Below are positions 1-7,773 of a DNA stretch of 64,000 nt, piece after piece. The notes beneath the pieces are model-generated. The model worked only from the letters and a program-made list of their open reading frames with translations, did no database searches and was not told where the DNA came from. Numbering within the stretch: the stretch's first letter is position 1; each line of letters starts with the position of its first letter. The stretch is from Methanobacteriota archaeon (GTDB lineage: Archaea; Halobacteriota; Methanomicrobia; Methanomicrobiales; Methanomicrobiaceae), in NCBI GenBank assembly GCA_023396365.1, contig JAEWWL010000052.1, positions 41,853 through 105,852 of the forward strand, read 5' to 3'. The position numbers and the translations under genes are program-made.

Positions 1-2
1 AA

Positions 3-47
3 TTAATAGACGGATACCTTGAATGCTGTGCTGATGAAAGACTATGA
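3..47 (+). CDS. Possible C-terminal tail of a gene cut by the window edge
   Basis: One frame stays open from base 3 and ends at a TGA at 45-47, giving about 14 residues with the ending CADERL. A poly-T run follows closely, which fits the end of a transcription unit. The piece lies just before the MazF-like gene, where an antitoxin gene would often be found, so it could be the end of an antitoxin. The fragment is too short to identify and may be chance. Confidence 0.25.
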   Translation, partial: LIDGYLECCADERL

Positions 48-60
48 TCAAAAAAAAACA

Positions 61-79
61 TTTTTTTTTTGGTTTTTTA
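61..79 (+). terminator. Poly-T tract, probable terminator
   Basis: A run of ten T (61-70) followed by GG and six more T lies between the possible upstream gene tail and the MazF-like gene. Oligo-T tracts terminate archaeal RNA polymerase without needing a hairpin. No strong stem is visible before it. Confidence 0.4.
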
Positions 80-135
80 TCTTCAAACGGCACTTTTATG
101 CATCATAAAATACTGATAAAAGAGATGCTGAAAAG

Positions 136-462
136 ATGCCTGAATTTTTTGTCGGTGATGTTGTACTTGCACCTCTTCGTTTTGGGTTTACAGGCGGGGT
201 TAAAACAAGACCTGCTGTTGTAATTGAAAGCTGCGGCAATAAAATACGTCTTTGCCCCGTTACAAGCCGGATGCCAAAAGATACTGCACCTGTGATACTT
301 GAGCTTGATGATTTTGAAAAAGGAGGTCTAAGCATGTTTGATGAAAGCTATATTCTTCTTTATGATATTGTAGAGCTTTCCAAAAGAGAGATAATCGGGA
401 AAAAGGGCAGGCTTACAAAAGAGAAAACCAATTTTATTGTTTCTGCCGCAGCTAAGCGCTGA
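136..462 (+). CDS. PemK/MazF-family toxin-like protein
   Basis: This 108-residue protein has the layout of PemK/MazF endoribonuclease toxins. It starts with a hydrophobic strand containing GDVVLAPLRF, followed by KTRPAVVIES, the usual conserved R-P-x-x-V core, then ITS-like positions around CPVTSRMPK and a C-terminal region about regulation of the dimer (VELSKREIIGKKGRL). Family members cleave mRNA and are held inactive by a partner antitoxin. No complete antitoxin gene is visible next to it within the window; a fragment at 3-47 could be one. The start ATG follows GAAAAG, a weak ribosome site. It could instead be a solitary PemK-like regulator, as is common in archaea. Confidence 0.75.
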   Translation: MPEFFVGDVVLAPLRFGFTGGVKTRPAVVIESCGNKIRLCPVTSRMPKDTAPVILELDDFEKGGLSMFDESYILLYDIVELSKREIIGKKGRLTKEKTNFIVSAAAKR

Positions 463-522
463 TGCAGAATGCAGCCCCCCGGAAATTATGGATGAATCAG
501 GTTTAAATTTTTTTTTTAGAAT

Positions 523-879
523 TCACTCAGGCTCAGGAATGTATCCCGGGGGGATATTGCTTTCTAAGTCATCAATGAGATTTTCAGTGTATGTGATTCC
601 GTTTCTGTTCAGGCGCCATTTCATTCCTGACATTGTGGATTCATCAATTATTGTGTTCTTATCTCCCATCTCCTCAATTGCAAGCATTATCTCGTTTTTG
701 GGGATTGAGCATTTTCTCTCTATGTCCTGCCTGTTGACACTTTTTTTTCCTTTGTCACCCAGGATATACAGCGCCATGAATACCTTGTCAAGCCTTTTCT
801 TTTCAGGTAAGACGTCCTTTTTTCCATACTGTCTGTCGTAATTTGAAAAGGCAGATTTAATTGTCCGAATTGCCAACAT
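523..879 (-). CDS. Small basic protein with possible winged-helix fold
   Basis: This 118-residue protein is not recognised with confidence. It is rich in Lys, Arg, Glu and Asp, and the order helix, KKSVNRQDIERKCSIP, helix EIMLAIEEMGDKN, then a possible wing (MKWRLNRNGITYTENLI) resembles a winged helix-turn-helix. The minus strand was preferred over the overlapping plus-strand frame because its composition is that of a soluble protein while the other is Ser/Phe/Leu-rich. An AGGTGAT ribosome-binding sequence abuts the ATG. A perfect palindrome lies 22 bases upstream (901-913), which would suit self-regulation. DNA binding is inference. Confidence 0.6.
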   Translation of the reverse strand: MLAIRTIKSAFSNYDRQYGKKDVLPEKKRLDKVFMALYILGDKGKKSVNRQDIERKCSIPKNEIMLAIEEMGDKNTIIDESTMSGMKWRLNRNGITYTENLIDDLESNIPPGYIPEPE

Positions 880-900
880 ATCACCTGTTATGGGATATTG

Positions 901-913
901 CCCTATTATAGGG
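901..913. promoter_or_regulatory. 13-bp palindrome upstream of the winged-helix-like gene
   Basis: CCCTATTATAGGG has perfect six-base arms around one central base. It lies just upstream of the start at 879, where an archaeal operator near the transcription start would be expected. Function is inferred from position only. Confidence 0.35.
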
Positions 914-1276
914 ACTTTATAATCACATTATTTTTCTTTCAAAGATGATATTGTTTTTGAGATGTATTGTATATGAATGCTTTAAAGACCTTCATATTTT
1001 TTTTCAAAAATCCTCAACTAAAAAAATTTCTGTATAAGTTCTTTGGCAGGACTTTTCTTCTGAAAATGTATAAGAAAAAAATTCATATTTTCTGCTCTCA
1101 AAGATTTAAAACAGGCTGATGATTTGATGAAATAAATTTTTTTTGAAAATGGCATTTCAGAAATTCCCAACTGTTATGCTTAAGGCTTATCTGAAGAATT
1201 TCATTTTTAATTTTTCAGCCAGACAAAAAAGCTTTGCCGGCTGGATTTTTAATGTTTCTCATCATATTATTTTAAA
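914..1276. other. Gene-free AT-rich intergenic region
   Basis: No credible reading frame was found on either strand. The region holds several A- and T-runs and must contain the promoter of the aminotransferase that starts at 1277. That gene has no clear ribosome site; the bases before its ATG are TATTATTTTAAA. Confidence 0.5.
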
Positions 1277-2398
1277 ATGAAGATCGATGAATTCCTCCTG
1301 GAGAAATATCTTAAAAAATATGAATTCAGCGCCCCCTGTCTTTTATGCACCTCTGACTGCCAGTCATTAACGGCAGGAGAGCTTTTAAAAATATGCGGCA
1401 AATCCGGCGATGACTTATCAGATGTCTGGCTTGGATATACTCAGACCAAAGGATCGCCTTCACTTAGAAAGGCAATCTCCTCTCTTTATTCTTCAGTAAA
1501 TCCGGATGAAATCATAACATTTTCAGGTGCGGAGGAGGGGATATTTGTATTTATGAATGCAGCCTTAAATCCCGGGGATCACATAATTGTGCTTACGCCC
1601 TGCTATCAGTCTTTGTATGAGATTGCAAATGCAATTGGCTGCCGGATTACACAATGGAGGATGAATGAAGAGAACGGCTGGAGGCCGGATTTAAATGAGC
1701 TTAGGGAAAGTATCCGGGATAATACAGCTGCAATAATAATAAACACTCCGCATAATCCGACAGGGTTTAATTTTTCAAAAGAGGAATTTTTGGAAATTAT
1801 AGAAATTGCCTCTGAAAATTCACTGTATCTCTTCTCTGACGAAGTTTACCGTGAACTTGAGTACGATAAAAAAGACAGGCTTCCTGCGGCGGCTGATGAA
1901 TATTCAAAAGGAGTGTCGCTTGGTGTTATGTCAAAGGCATATGGACTTGCAGGACTTAGAATCGGATGGATAGCAGTAAAAGACAAAGAGCTCATGCAGG
2001 GCATTGAATGCTTTAAGGATTATATTTCGATATGCCAGAGCGCTCCATCGGAATATCTCTCGGAAATTGCACTTTTAAACCGTGAAAAGCTGCTGAAAAG
2101 AAATCTTTCAATAATTTCTGAAAACCTTTCAGTCCTTGATGAATTCTTTTTGAAATATTCTGAAATTTTGGAATGGGTCAGACCGGTTTCATCTTCGGTT
2201 GGTTTTGTAAGGATTAAAACCGGAGAGGAAGCTTTATTATTCTGCCTTGATGCAATAGAAAAGGCAGGCGTTCTGCTTATCCCGTCAACAGTTTTCGGTT
2301 ATTCCAATACCCATTTCAGGATAGGTTTTGCAAGAAAAGATATGTCGGATGCGCTTTTGAGGTTCTCGGATTATCTTGACAAAAAATACAAATTATAA
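1277..2398 (+). CDS. PLP-dependent aminotransferase, class I/II
   Basis: The 373-residue protein is a fold-type I aminotransferase. It shows NTPHNPTG from about residue 156, DEVYRELE from about 188 (Asp and Tyr contact PLP), and SKAYGLAGLRIGW with the PLP Schiff-base lysine at about 220. FRIGFAR near 348 carries the arginine that binds the substrate carboxylate. The length is slightly below the usual 380-400. Family members exchange amino groups between amino acids and 2-oxoacids in the cytoplasm. The sequence does not settle the substrate: aspartate, aromatic or branched-chain acids are all possible. It stands alone, flanked by intergenic regions, so the context does not help. Confidence 0.9.
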   Translation: MKIDEFLLEKYLKKYEFSAPCLLCTSDCQSLTAGELLKICGKSGDDLSDVWLGYTQTKGSPSLRKAISSLYSSVNPDEIITFSGAEEGIFVFMNAALNPGDHIIVLTPCYQSLYEIANAIGCRITQWRMNEENGWRPDLNELRESIRDNTAAIIINTPHNPTGFNFSKEEFLEIIEIASENSLYLFSDEVYRELEYDKKDRLPAAADEYSKGVSLGVMSKAYGLAGLRIGWIAVKDKELMQGIECFKDYISICQSAPSEYLSEIALLNREKLLKRNLSIISENLSVLDEFFLKYSEILEWVRPVSSSVGFVRIKTGEEALLFCLDAIEKAGVLLIPSTVFGYSNTHFRIGFARKDMSDALLRFSDYLDKKYKL

Positions 2399-2473
2399 TT
2401 GCGGCTTATGCCTGATATCAAAATCCAAAAAATCCTCCTGATTTTTTTTCAAAATCCAAAATTAAATAACCAT

Positions 2474-3115
2474 TTACTGGCTCTCCTTTCCCGCAAATAA
2501 AAGCCATTTGGGGTATTTGAGATTCCATCTTATTGCAGCAATCCTGACTATGAATACAACAGCAATTGCTATTACCGAACTTGCCACTCCTGCATCAGGC
2601 ATCAGATAAAGGAGTGTAACATACAATACTCCGCCGATAAGAATAGGAGTTGCATAAAGCTCCTGTTTTAAAATAAGGTTTGGCCTGTCGGTCAGGATAT
2701 CTCTTATGATGCCTCCTGATATTCCCGTAATAATCCCCATAATAACTGCGATTGCAGGAGTAAATCCAAGAGCGAGCGTCTTGTCTATTGCCTGTACATT
2801 AAAAAGTGCAACTCCGAGTGCATCAAGATGCAGCAGCGGTTTGTATGTCTTCCAGAAGTATCCTTCAAGGAAGAATGCCATAATTGCGGCGAAAATAGCT
2901 ATCCATACATAAATAAAATTTTCAATCCAGAATATTGGCGCATCAAGGATGACGTCTCTTACAGTTCCGCCGCCAAAAGCTGTTACAAGTGCAATTACAA
3001 CAATTCCAAATATATCCATTCCCCTTTTTGCACCTGCAAGTACTCCTGTTATTGCAAAAACTGCTATGCCTATTATGCTTATCAGGTAGTCCGGCGGGAA
3101 GTATGCATCAATCAT
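2474..3115 (-). CDS. TRIC cation channel family membrane protein (UPF0126 type)
   Basis: This 213-residue protein is almost wholly hydrophobic, with about seven membrane segments. It contains two copies of the family core: an N-terminal GIAVFAITGVLAGAKRGMD with FGGGTVRDVIL, and a second half with GIITGISGGIIRDILTDRP. The paired G-G-x-x-R-D motifs are typical of prokaryotic TRIC proteins, which form trimeric potassium-permeable channels in the cytoplasmic membrane. Length matches the family (about 200-215). It is monocistronic and convergent with the aminotransferase. Ion selectivity cannot be read from sequence. Confidence 0.9.
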   Translation of the reverse strand: MIDAYFPPDYLISIIGIAVFAITGVLAGAKRGMDIFGIVVIALVTAFGGGTVRDVILDAPIFWIENFIYVWIAIFAAIMAFFLEGYFWKTYKPLLHLDALGVALFNVQAIDKTLALGFTPAIAVIMGIITGISGGIIRDILTDRPNLILKQELYATPILIGGVLYVTLLYLMPDAGVASSVIAIAVVFIVRIAAIRWNLKYPKWLLFAGKESQ

Positions 3116-3307
3116 TGCTCTGCTGATAAGAATCGGCTTTTAATGGTATAAATTAAGCGGGAAAAATGCCTTCGTTAGTTAATTTTTATTCTGGCGGGAG
3201 AAGCATGTTTTGATAATTAAAATTAAATTCCTGCAGTAATAAGTATAATTAATAAAATGCCTGAAATATCCTGATATTTTTGGTTGCATCACAGGAGTTT
3301 TAAATAA

Positions 3308-3682
3308 TTGACAGATGAAAGGATGCCCGGCGAAGGCAGATGCCGGAGAGGAAGAGGAAGACCCCGGATGAAACGAATGTCCGGCGTCTCATTTCAGATG
3401 AGGCGGTTCTCACCTTTTGGTGCAGAACACTGGTGTAATGAGGTGATAACTCTTCTTCCTGAGGAGATGGAAGCTATGCGCCTTGTTGATTTGATGGACT
3501 ACGATCAGGAATCAGCAGCCGGTATTGCAGGAGTTTCAAGAAGAACTCTTTGGAGAGATCTTCACAGTGCAAGGAAAAAAGTAGCTGATGCGCTTGTAAA
3601 CGGGAAAACAATTGAAATTTCAACTGAAGATAATGACTCTGATTTGCCTTCATCAAAAGATCAATATTGCTCATATGCGTAA
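3308..3682 (+). CDS. DUF134 family putative DNA-binding protein
   Basis: The 124-residue protein opens with an Arg/Gly-rich stretch containing GRGRPRMKRM. It then has the DUF134 core: EVITLLPEEMEAMRLVD, the helix-turn-helix DYDQESAAGIAGVSRRTLWR, and DLHSARKKVADALVNGK. The HTH resembles sigma-4-like domains, so DNA binding is likely; targets are unknown. A TTG start is chosen because AGGAG lies ten bases before it; an ATG at 3323 is an alternative that keeps the conserved part. It is followed within 60 bases by a DUF5320 protein, a pairing that is common in methanogens and may involve iron-sulfur or metal-linked proteins. Confidence 0.85.
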   Translation: MTDERMPGEGRCRRGRGRPRMKRMSGVSFQMRRFSPFGAEHWCNEVITLLPEEMEAMRLVDLMDYDQESAAGIAGVSRRTLWRDLHSARKKVADALVNGKTIEISTEDNDSDLPSSKDQYCSYA

Positions 3683-3739
3683 TAATCCTATGTGGTCAGA
3701 ACAACATTAAATGCTGACTTCTGTCCGGAGATGATAAAA

Positions 3740-3985
3740 ATGCCAGGATATGACAGAACAGGCCCTCGTGGCCTTGGAATGATGACAGGAAGAAAATTTG
3801 GTCCTTGCGCATCAGAAGCTGCAAAGGGATCAGAAGTTTCAGAAGAAGGGGCAGCAAAGCCCGGCTTTGAGAACGCCCCGGCTGAAGGAGTTGTATATGG
3901 CCTTGGCCGTGGCGGAGTTCCGTATGGATGCGGCCGCGGATTTGGCGGCGGCAGAAGAGGAAGGGGAAATCCCCGCAGATGGTAA
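3740..3985 (+). CDS. DUF5320-like glycine/arginine-rich small protein
   Basis: This 81-residue protein begins MPGYDRTGPRGLGMMTGR, the conserved opening of DUF5320 proteins, and ends in a Gly/Arg-rich tail (GRGFGGGRRGRGNPRRW). The start at 3740 is preferred because the family begins at this methionine and GGAG lies ten bases upstream; the frame extends back to 3692. Family members are often found with DUF134 and with iron-molybdenum cofactor-binding (NifB/NifX-like) domain proteins. Their function is unknown. No such NifX-like gene follows here. Confidence 0.75.
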   Translation: MPGYDRTGPRGLGMMTGRKFGPCASEAAKGSEVSEEGAAKPGFENAPAEGVVYGLGRGGVPYGCGRGFGGGRRGRGNPRRW

Positions 3986-4236
3986 ATAAATTTTTCAAAA
4001 CCTCCTGAAAAAAAACCCTTTATGAAATATTTGCCCTCTAAAACACCGCAAAGAATATAATAATAAACCTAATTTTCTATTTTATATTTTTATGATTTTT
4101 AAAACCATTTATAAAGTATATCTTTGGATAATTGAATTTTAAAATATGCAATTTTTAAAGAAATAAAATAATATGCCAATAAGAATTGATATATTTCATT
4201 AGTGCCAATATGTATATCTAATCGGAGTTGGGATAT

Positions 4237-4551
4237 CTGGCAGAATACAAGAAAAAAACAGGACCCGGAGATGAAGACGTAATTGTCAGGGTCCGCCTTC
4301 CAAATAAAAGAAACAGGGAGCAGTTTGCAACTGCGGACCTGATGCTTGGCGCAAATCATATTAAAGTAAGATGCTATGATGGCATTACCCGTGTGGGGCG
4401 TATCAAGGGAAAAATTAAAAAACGTGTCTGGATTCGTGAGGGCGATGTACTTGTTGTCATTCCATGGGATTTCCAGGACGAAAAGTGTGATATTATCTAC
4501 AGGTACACAAAGCCGCAGGTTGAGTGGCTTATGAGAAACAATTACCTTTGA
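4237..4551 (+). CDS. eif1A: Translation initiation factor aIF1A
   Basis: The protein is archaeal initiation factor 1A, an OB-fold protein that binds the A site of the small ribosomal subunit and helps select the start codon. Conserved segments include VRVRLPNKRNREQF, ADLMLGANHIKVRCYDG, GRIKGKIKKRVWIREGD and the ending KCDIIYRYTKPQVEWL. The start is unusual. The only common start codon is a TTG at 4228, but GGAG (4224-4227) directly abuts it. A CTG at 4237 lies nine bases after GGAG and gives MAEYKKKTG, which matches the usual N-terminus. CTG is therefore the annotated start. The gene is monocistronic. Confidence 0.9.
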   Translation: MAEYKKKTGPGDEDVIVRVRLPNKRNREQFATADLMLGANHIKVRCYDGITRVGRIKGKIKKRVWIREGDVLVVIPWDFQDEKCDIIYRYTKPQVEWLMRNNYL

Positions 4552-4601
4552 AATAAATTATCTCATACTTTTTTAAAAAAATTCAAAAAAAGAAGAATAA
4601 A

Positions 4602-5423
4602 TCAGATGTCTTCTATTTTGATGGTATATTCCTTTAACACAAAGCGTTTGACGTCATCAAACTGATAAACATTTGCAGGCGTCTCTCTAAAATGCCTGCT
4701 TCCCGAGATGGCATCACCTGTCATGTAATTTCTCCATGCAGTTTCAAGATTGTTTTTGCTGTCAGGATAATATGTGACAATAACATCATAAGGCGGTAAA
4801 CCAGAGGCATCATAATTCATGTCTGTTGTTGCCGGCTCTGAAAGCATGCTCATCTGGACATTTCCTATGCTTTGAAGTGAATAATCCCTGTCAGCTGTAA
4901 TTTTTGTGAGAAGCACTACAAGTGTATCTGTTGAATCATCGAAATACCATCTCGGCTCGGCAGCCATTGCAGAACCCGGCTGAAATTTTTCACGTGAGAT
5001 TACAGCTCCGTTTTCAAGGGTAAAAACTGCTGAGCCTTCTCCTGATGTATATCTTATCTCTCCGGGATAGAATGGTATGTTGTCATTAGCACCCGATGTA
5101 TAATTAAAGAAATTAAATTCAAAGTAATCAGATGATTTGGCAGAATCCTTAAAATCAAGTGATCCTCCCGATACTCTTATTGCAATATCCCTGTATGGAA
5201 CGTTGCTGTATGTAAGAATCTTCATCTCGTTCTGCAGGGATATTAAAGTCTGCTCCATTGTTTTTTCATCCGAATTTATCTGGGACTCAAGAAGAACAGG
5301 ATATGCATAAAGTGTAACCATTGCAATGCCTGTCAGCACTATTGAAAACATAATGATAAATCCTATTGCCTCTGATACTCCGCTTTCACTAACTTCTGAA
5401 AAATTATTTTTTTTCTGCATCAT
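4602..5423 (-). CDS. Pilin-like membrane-anchored protein (DUF7289 type)
   Basis: This 273-residue protein has a short charged N-terminus, then SGVSEAIGFIIMFSIVLTG and further hydrophobic residues, the pattern of archaeal type IV pilin-like N-terminal helices. The rest, about 230 residues, is predicted outside the cell and is rich in Ser, Thr, Tyr and Asp. It resembles the haloarchaeal DUF7289 group by recollection. It is the last gene of a five-gene overlapping run; its start overlaps the stop of the previous gene by four bases, with GGAGGAG just upstream. A role as a minor pilin or pseudopilin of a surface filament or secretion system is inference. Confidence 0.65.
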   Translation of the reverse strand: MMQKKNNFSEVSESGVSEAIGFIIMFSIVLTGIAMVTLYAYPVLLESQINSDEKTMEQTLISLQNEMKILTYSNVPYRDIAIRVSGGSLDFKDSAKSSDYFEFNFFNYTSGANDNIPFYPGEIRYTSGEGSAVFTLENGAVISREKFQPGSAMAAEPRWYFDDSTDTLVVLLTKITADRDYSLQSIGNVQMSMLSEPATTDMNYDASGLPPYDVIVTYYPDSKNNLETAWRNYMTGDAISGSRHFRETPANVYQFDDVKRFVLKEYTIKIEDI

Positions 5424-5875
5424 ACTCCTCCTGAATCATAAGTAATCCTGTTTGTCCCTGAGCCTGTTGTGTTTCCTGCAACTCCTCTCGTTGCTCCGAT
5501 TCCTGCAATTGAAATTTTGCTTTTTATATTTCCGTCTGTTACAATTATGCTTTGTGAAGCGCCAATCATATACGGGTCCATTAAAACATAGTAGTCTTTA
5601 TTAATTACGTCATCCGGAAGATCAAATTTTGTCTCAATTCTTCCTGAGTCAGGAGCTATTGTATATATATCAACAATCCTTGCACTGACTCCGTTTCCAA
5701 TATCGACAAAGGAGTGGTACTTAATAGAGTCCGATGGCCCCTCAATTAAGACGGCATTGGTGACTATCATCATTACAATAAGAAGTGCAACCATTACTGC
5801 TGTAATGTTGATGTATTCAACAATTGTGCTTACTGCATCCTCATCATATCTTAACCGGCAGTAGGTATTTTTCAT
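5420..5875 (-). CDS. Pilin-like membrane protein (DUF7266 type)
   Basis: This 151-residue protein has an N-terminal cytoplasmic stretch ending in DEDAVSTIVEYI, followed by a membrane helix of about 25 residues (NITAVMVALLIVMMIVTNAV). An outside domain with strands follows (FVDIGNGVSARIVDIYTI). The A-V-S-T-x-V-E-Y motif resembles the haloarchaeal DUF7266 group. The gene overlaps the genes on both sides, by 32 and 4 bases, so translation is probably coupled. It is likely a subunit of the same filament or envelope complex as its neighbours; this is inference. Confidence 0.6.
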   Translation of the reverse strand: MKNTYCRLRYDEDAVSTIVEYINITAVMVALLIVMMIVTNAVLIEGPSDSIKYHSFVDIGNGVSARIVDIYTIAPDSGRIETKFDLPDDVINKDYYVLMDPYMIGASQSIIVTDGNIKSKISIAGIGATRGVAGNTTGSGTNRITYDSGGV

Positions 5876-6227
5876 AATATGCTGTCACCCCGTTGTTGTA
5901 ATGAATTTCAATTTCTGTGTATTTGTAGTATGAATCAGAATATTTGTCAGGAAATGTTGTCTCCCATACAATCGCATTCTCCCTGTTCATGGCAATTGTT
6001 TTTAGTGCCTCCATTTTACCAGGAACAGAATTTTGGGATCTCGTGATATTGACAATCTCATCACTTATGTCCTGAATCTCTGATTTCGGAAACTCAAGAA
6101 TTGCTTCTGATGTGGTCTGACCGACCATTACGGACTGATTGATGATAATTGCAAGGAAAAAAATTCCGGTGCTTATAATAAAACCCATAAGGACAATCCA
6201 TTGCCCTTCGTCGTTTAATCTCTCCAT
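5844..6227 (-). CDS. Pilin-like membrane protein (DUF7261 type)
   Basis: This 127-residue protein starts MERLNDEGQWIVLMGFI and has one membrane helix (residues about 9-32). The remainder is polar and contains an EIHYNNGVTAYY segment near the end. The E-G-Q-W start before the helix resembles the haloarchaeal DUF7261 group. It overlaps the upstream gene by 13 bases and the downstream gene by 32 bases. The short size and single helix fit a minor pilin-like component. The function is not known. Confidence 0.6.
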   Translation of the reverse strand: MERLNDEGQWIVLMGFIISTGIFFLAIIINQSVMVGQTTSEAILEFPKSEIQDISDEIVNITRSQNSVPGKMEALKTIAMNRENAIVWETTFPDKYSDSYYKYTEIEIHYNNGVTAYYEKYLLPVKI

Positions 6228-6709
6228 ATCAAAACCTCAAGTTTTACTACTGTATCTGCCCCGTCCCAGTTTGTGCTTACATATCTGCCGCACCTTATTG
6301 CAGGATTTCTTCCAGGATTGTCTCCGTGATCACTGTATCCAAAGGGATAGGACTTCACTTCTCCTGAATGGACATAGTAAACTGTGGAGTTGTACTCCAG
6401 TGAATTGATAAACTCAGTTGCCCCTGTTTTTTTCCGCAGGTAATCTGAGAACATACTGTTGAAAAGTGCAGTGTCTTTGCTCTTTAAAATCTCTGATAGT
6501 TTATTCTCACCGTTGTAGCTGTCCGGAGTCTCCATCATTAAAAGAGCGTCATTTCCAAGCTGCTTTAGCTGCATGTCTGTTATATGGACATCACCCGGGG
6601 TAAAGACCATTCCTGTACCTAAAACAAAATATGCTGACGCCAGCATGATTATTGCCGCAGTAAGACCTTCAATTGTAAAAAGCTGGCCCGAATCGGAAAG
6701 ACCTACCAT
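6215..6709 (-). CDS. Pilin-like membrane protein (DUF7288 type)
   Basis: This 164-residue protein opens with GLSDSGQLFTIEGLTAAI followed by a hydrophobic helix to about residue 35. The G-Q-x-F-T-x-E-x-L-x-A pattern is like the haloarchaeal DUF7288 group and resembles class III pilin signal regions with a conserved Glu. The outside domain includes a small YYVHSGEVKSYPFGY segment and ends with VVKLEVLIW. It overlaps its neighbours by 7 and 13 bases. A filament or secretion-system role is inferred from the cluster. Confidence 0.6.
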   Translation of the reverse strand: MVGLSDSGQLFTIEGLTAAIIMLASAYFVLGTGMVFTPGDVHITDMQLKQLGNDALLMMETPDSYNGENKLSEILKSKDTALFNSMFSDYLRKKTGATEFINSLEYNSTVYYVHSGEVKSYPFGYSDHGDNPGRNPAIRCGRYVSTNWDGADTVVKLEVLIWRD

Positions 6710-7773
6710 ATGCAGACCTCCAAAACACCGTCTGTCAGATATGGCTCGGTTATGTTAGGAGAGCCATATGAGTAAGGAACAGTTCCCTGTACCGGATAAT
6801 TGGTTTCGTTCTGCTCATATGTATAGGTGAAATTAAATGCCACTGAAAGCTGCGATGTAAGCTGTGTTGAAAACATCATTGTCGGCTTAAGCTCAAATCT
6901 GATATCTGATTTGTCAGTCATATCAAGGCCGGATGGTGTCATGTTGTACTGCACATCATCAACTGTAAATATGTAAGTGCTGTTGTCAATATTTCCGTAA
7001 GGGAGTAATACCATGACTCCGTCTTTGAAAAATCTTACCTTGTCAAGAGTGACCTTATCGCTTCGTGTTGTATTTATTGTCTGGCTGAAATTTGATATTG
7101 TTATTTTTACCGGCTCTGTCTGCGGATCAATTCTGTATGCAGGGGAGATTGTCCTGTCAAATAAGTCAATGTAGCTTAGAATAAATGAAACACCGCTTTC
7201 ATAAGTAAACGGTCCGGGCCCGGGGTTTACTATTTCTGCTTCTGTTGTGTTTAATTCACCTGCTGAAACATCAGCACTGCTGTAATGCTTTACTTTCACA
7301 AGCCTTTTCAGATAGCCGTATTTGTTTTTTGGAACAGGACTGCCTGCATAAAGAGTCTGTGATGAACCATCCTTAAGTGAAATATTGTAAGAATATGGAA
7401 AATCGCCAAAGATTGTTTTTTCTCTGTATTCATCCGGTGTAAAATTAAATGAAGGGGAATTTTCAAAAAATCTGCTTATTTTTTGTGTTGAGAGAATATT
7501 TGGTGTTTGTGATGAAACAGAAAGTCCAAGTCTTTCAATATCGTCTTTGTAATTATTGTCCTTAAGCTCCCATGCCGGACTGTAGGGAGAACCCGGATCT
7601 TCTGCAAGGATTACCGCGGTTCTGTATGCAACGGCATCATAATCAACAGTTGAGCTCTGAACGCCAATTAATAATCCCGGGATCATGTTTATTACAAATA
7701 TGAGAGCCACGAGAAAGATTGTAAAGCCTGCAAGAAAATCAACTGAAAGAATTGCAGAATCATCAGTTCTCAT
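6703..7773 (-). CDS. Large pilin-like membrane protein (DUF7287 type)
   Basis: The 356-residue protein starts with DDSAILSVDFLAGFTIFL and a hydrophobic helix to about residue 37. A long outside region of about 315 residues follows, rich in Ser, Thr, Asn and Tyr with several N-x-S/T sites. The short sequence before the helix resembles the haloarchaeal DUF7287 group. It is the largest of the five pilin-like proteins and overlaps the lipoprotein gene upstream by four bases. It could be a tip or adhesin-like subunit. That is inference from size and position. Confidence 0.6.
   Translation of the reverse strand: MRTDDSAILSVDFLAGFTIFLVALIFVINMIPGLLIGVQSSTVDYDAVAYRTAVILAEDPGSPYSPAWELKDNNYKDDIERLGLSVSSQTPNILSTQKISRFFENSPSFNFTPDEYREKTIFGDFPYSYNISLKDGSSQTLYAGSPVPKNKYGYLKRLVKVKHYSSADVSAGELNTTEAEIVNPGPGPFTYESGVSFILSYIDLFDRTISPAYRIDPQTEPVKITISNFSQTINTTRSDKVTLDKVRFFKDGVMVLLPYGNIDNSTYIFTVDDVQYNMTPSGLDMTDKSDIRFELKPTMMFSTQLTSQLSVAFNFTYTYEQNETNYPVQGTVPYSYGSPNITEPYLTDGVLEVCIW

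Noticed and set aside
437..841. A 134-codon plus-strand frame opposite the winged-helix-like gene
   Set aside because: Its Ser, Phe and Leu-rich composition is typical of an antisense shadow; the minus-strand protein has normal soluble composition and a ribosome-binding site.
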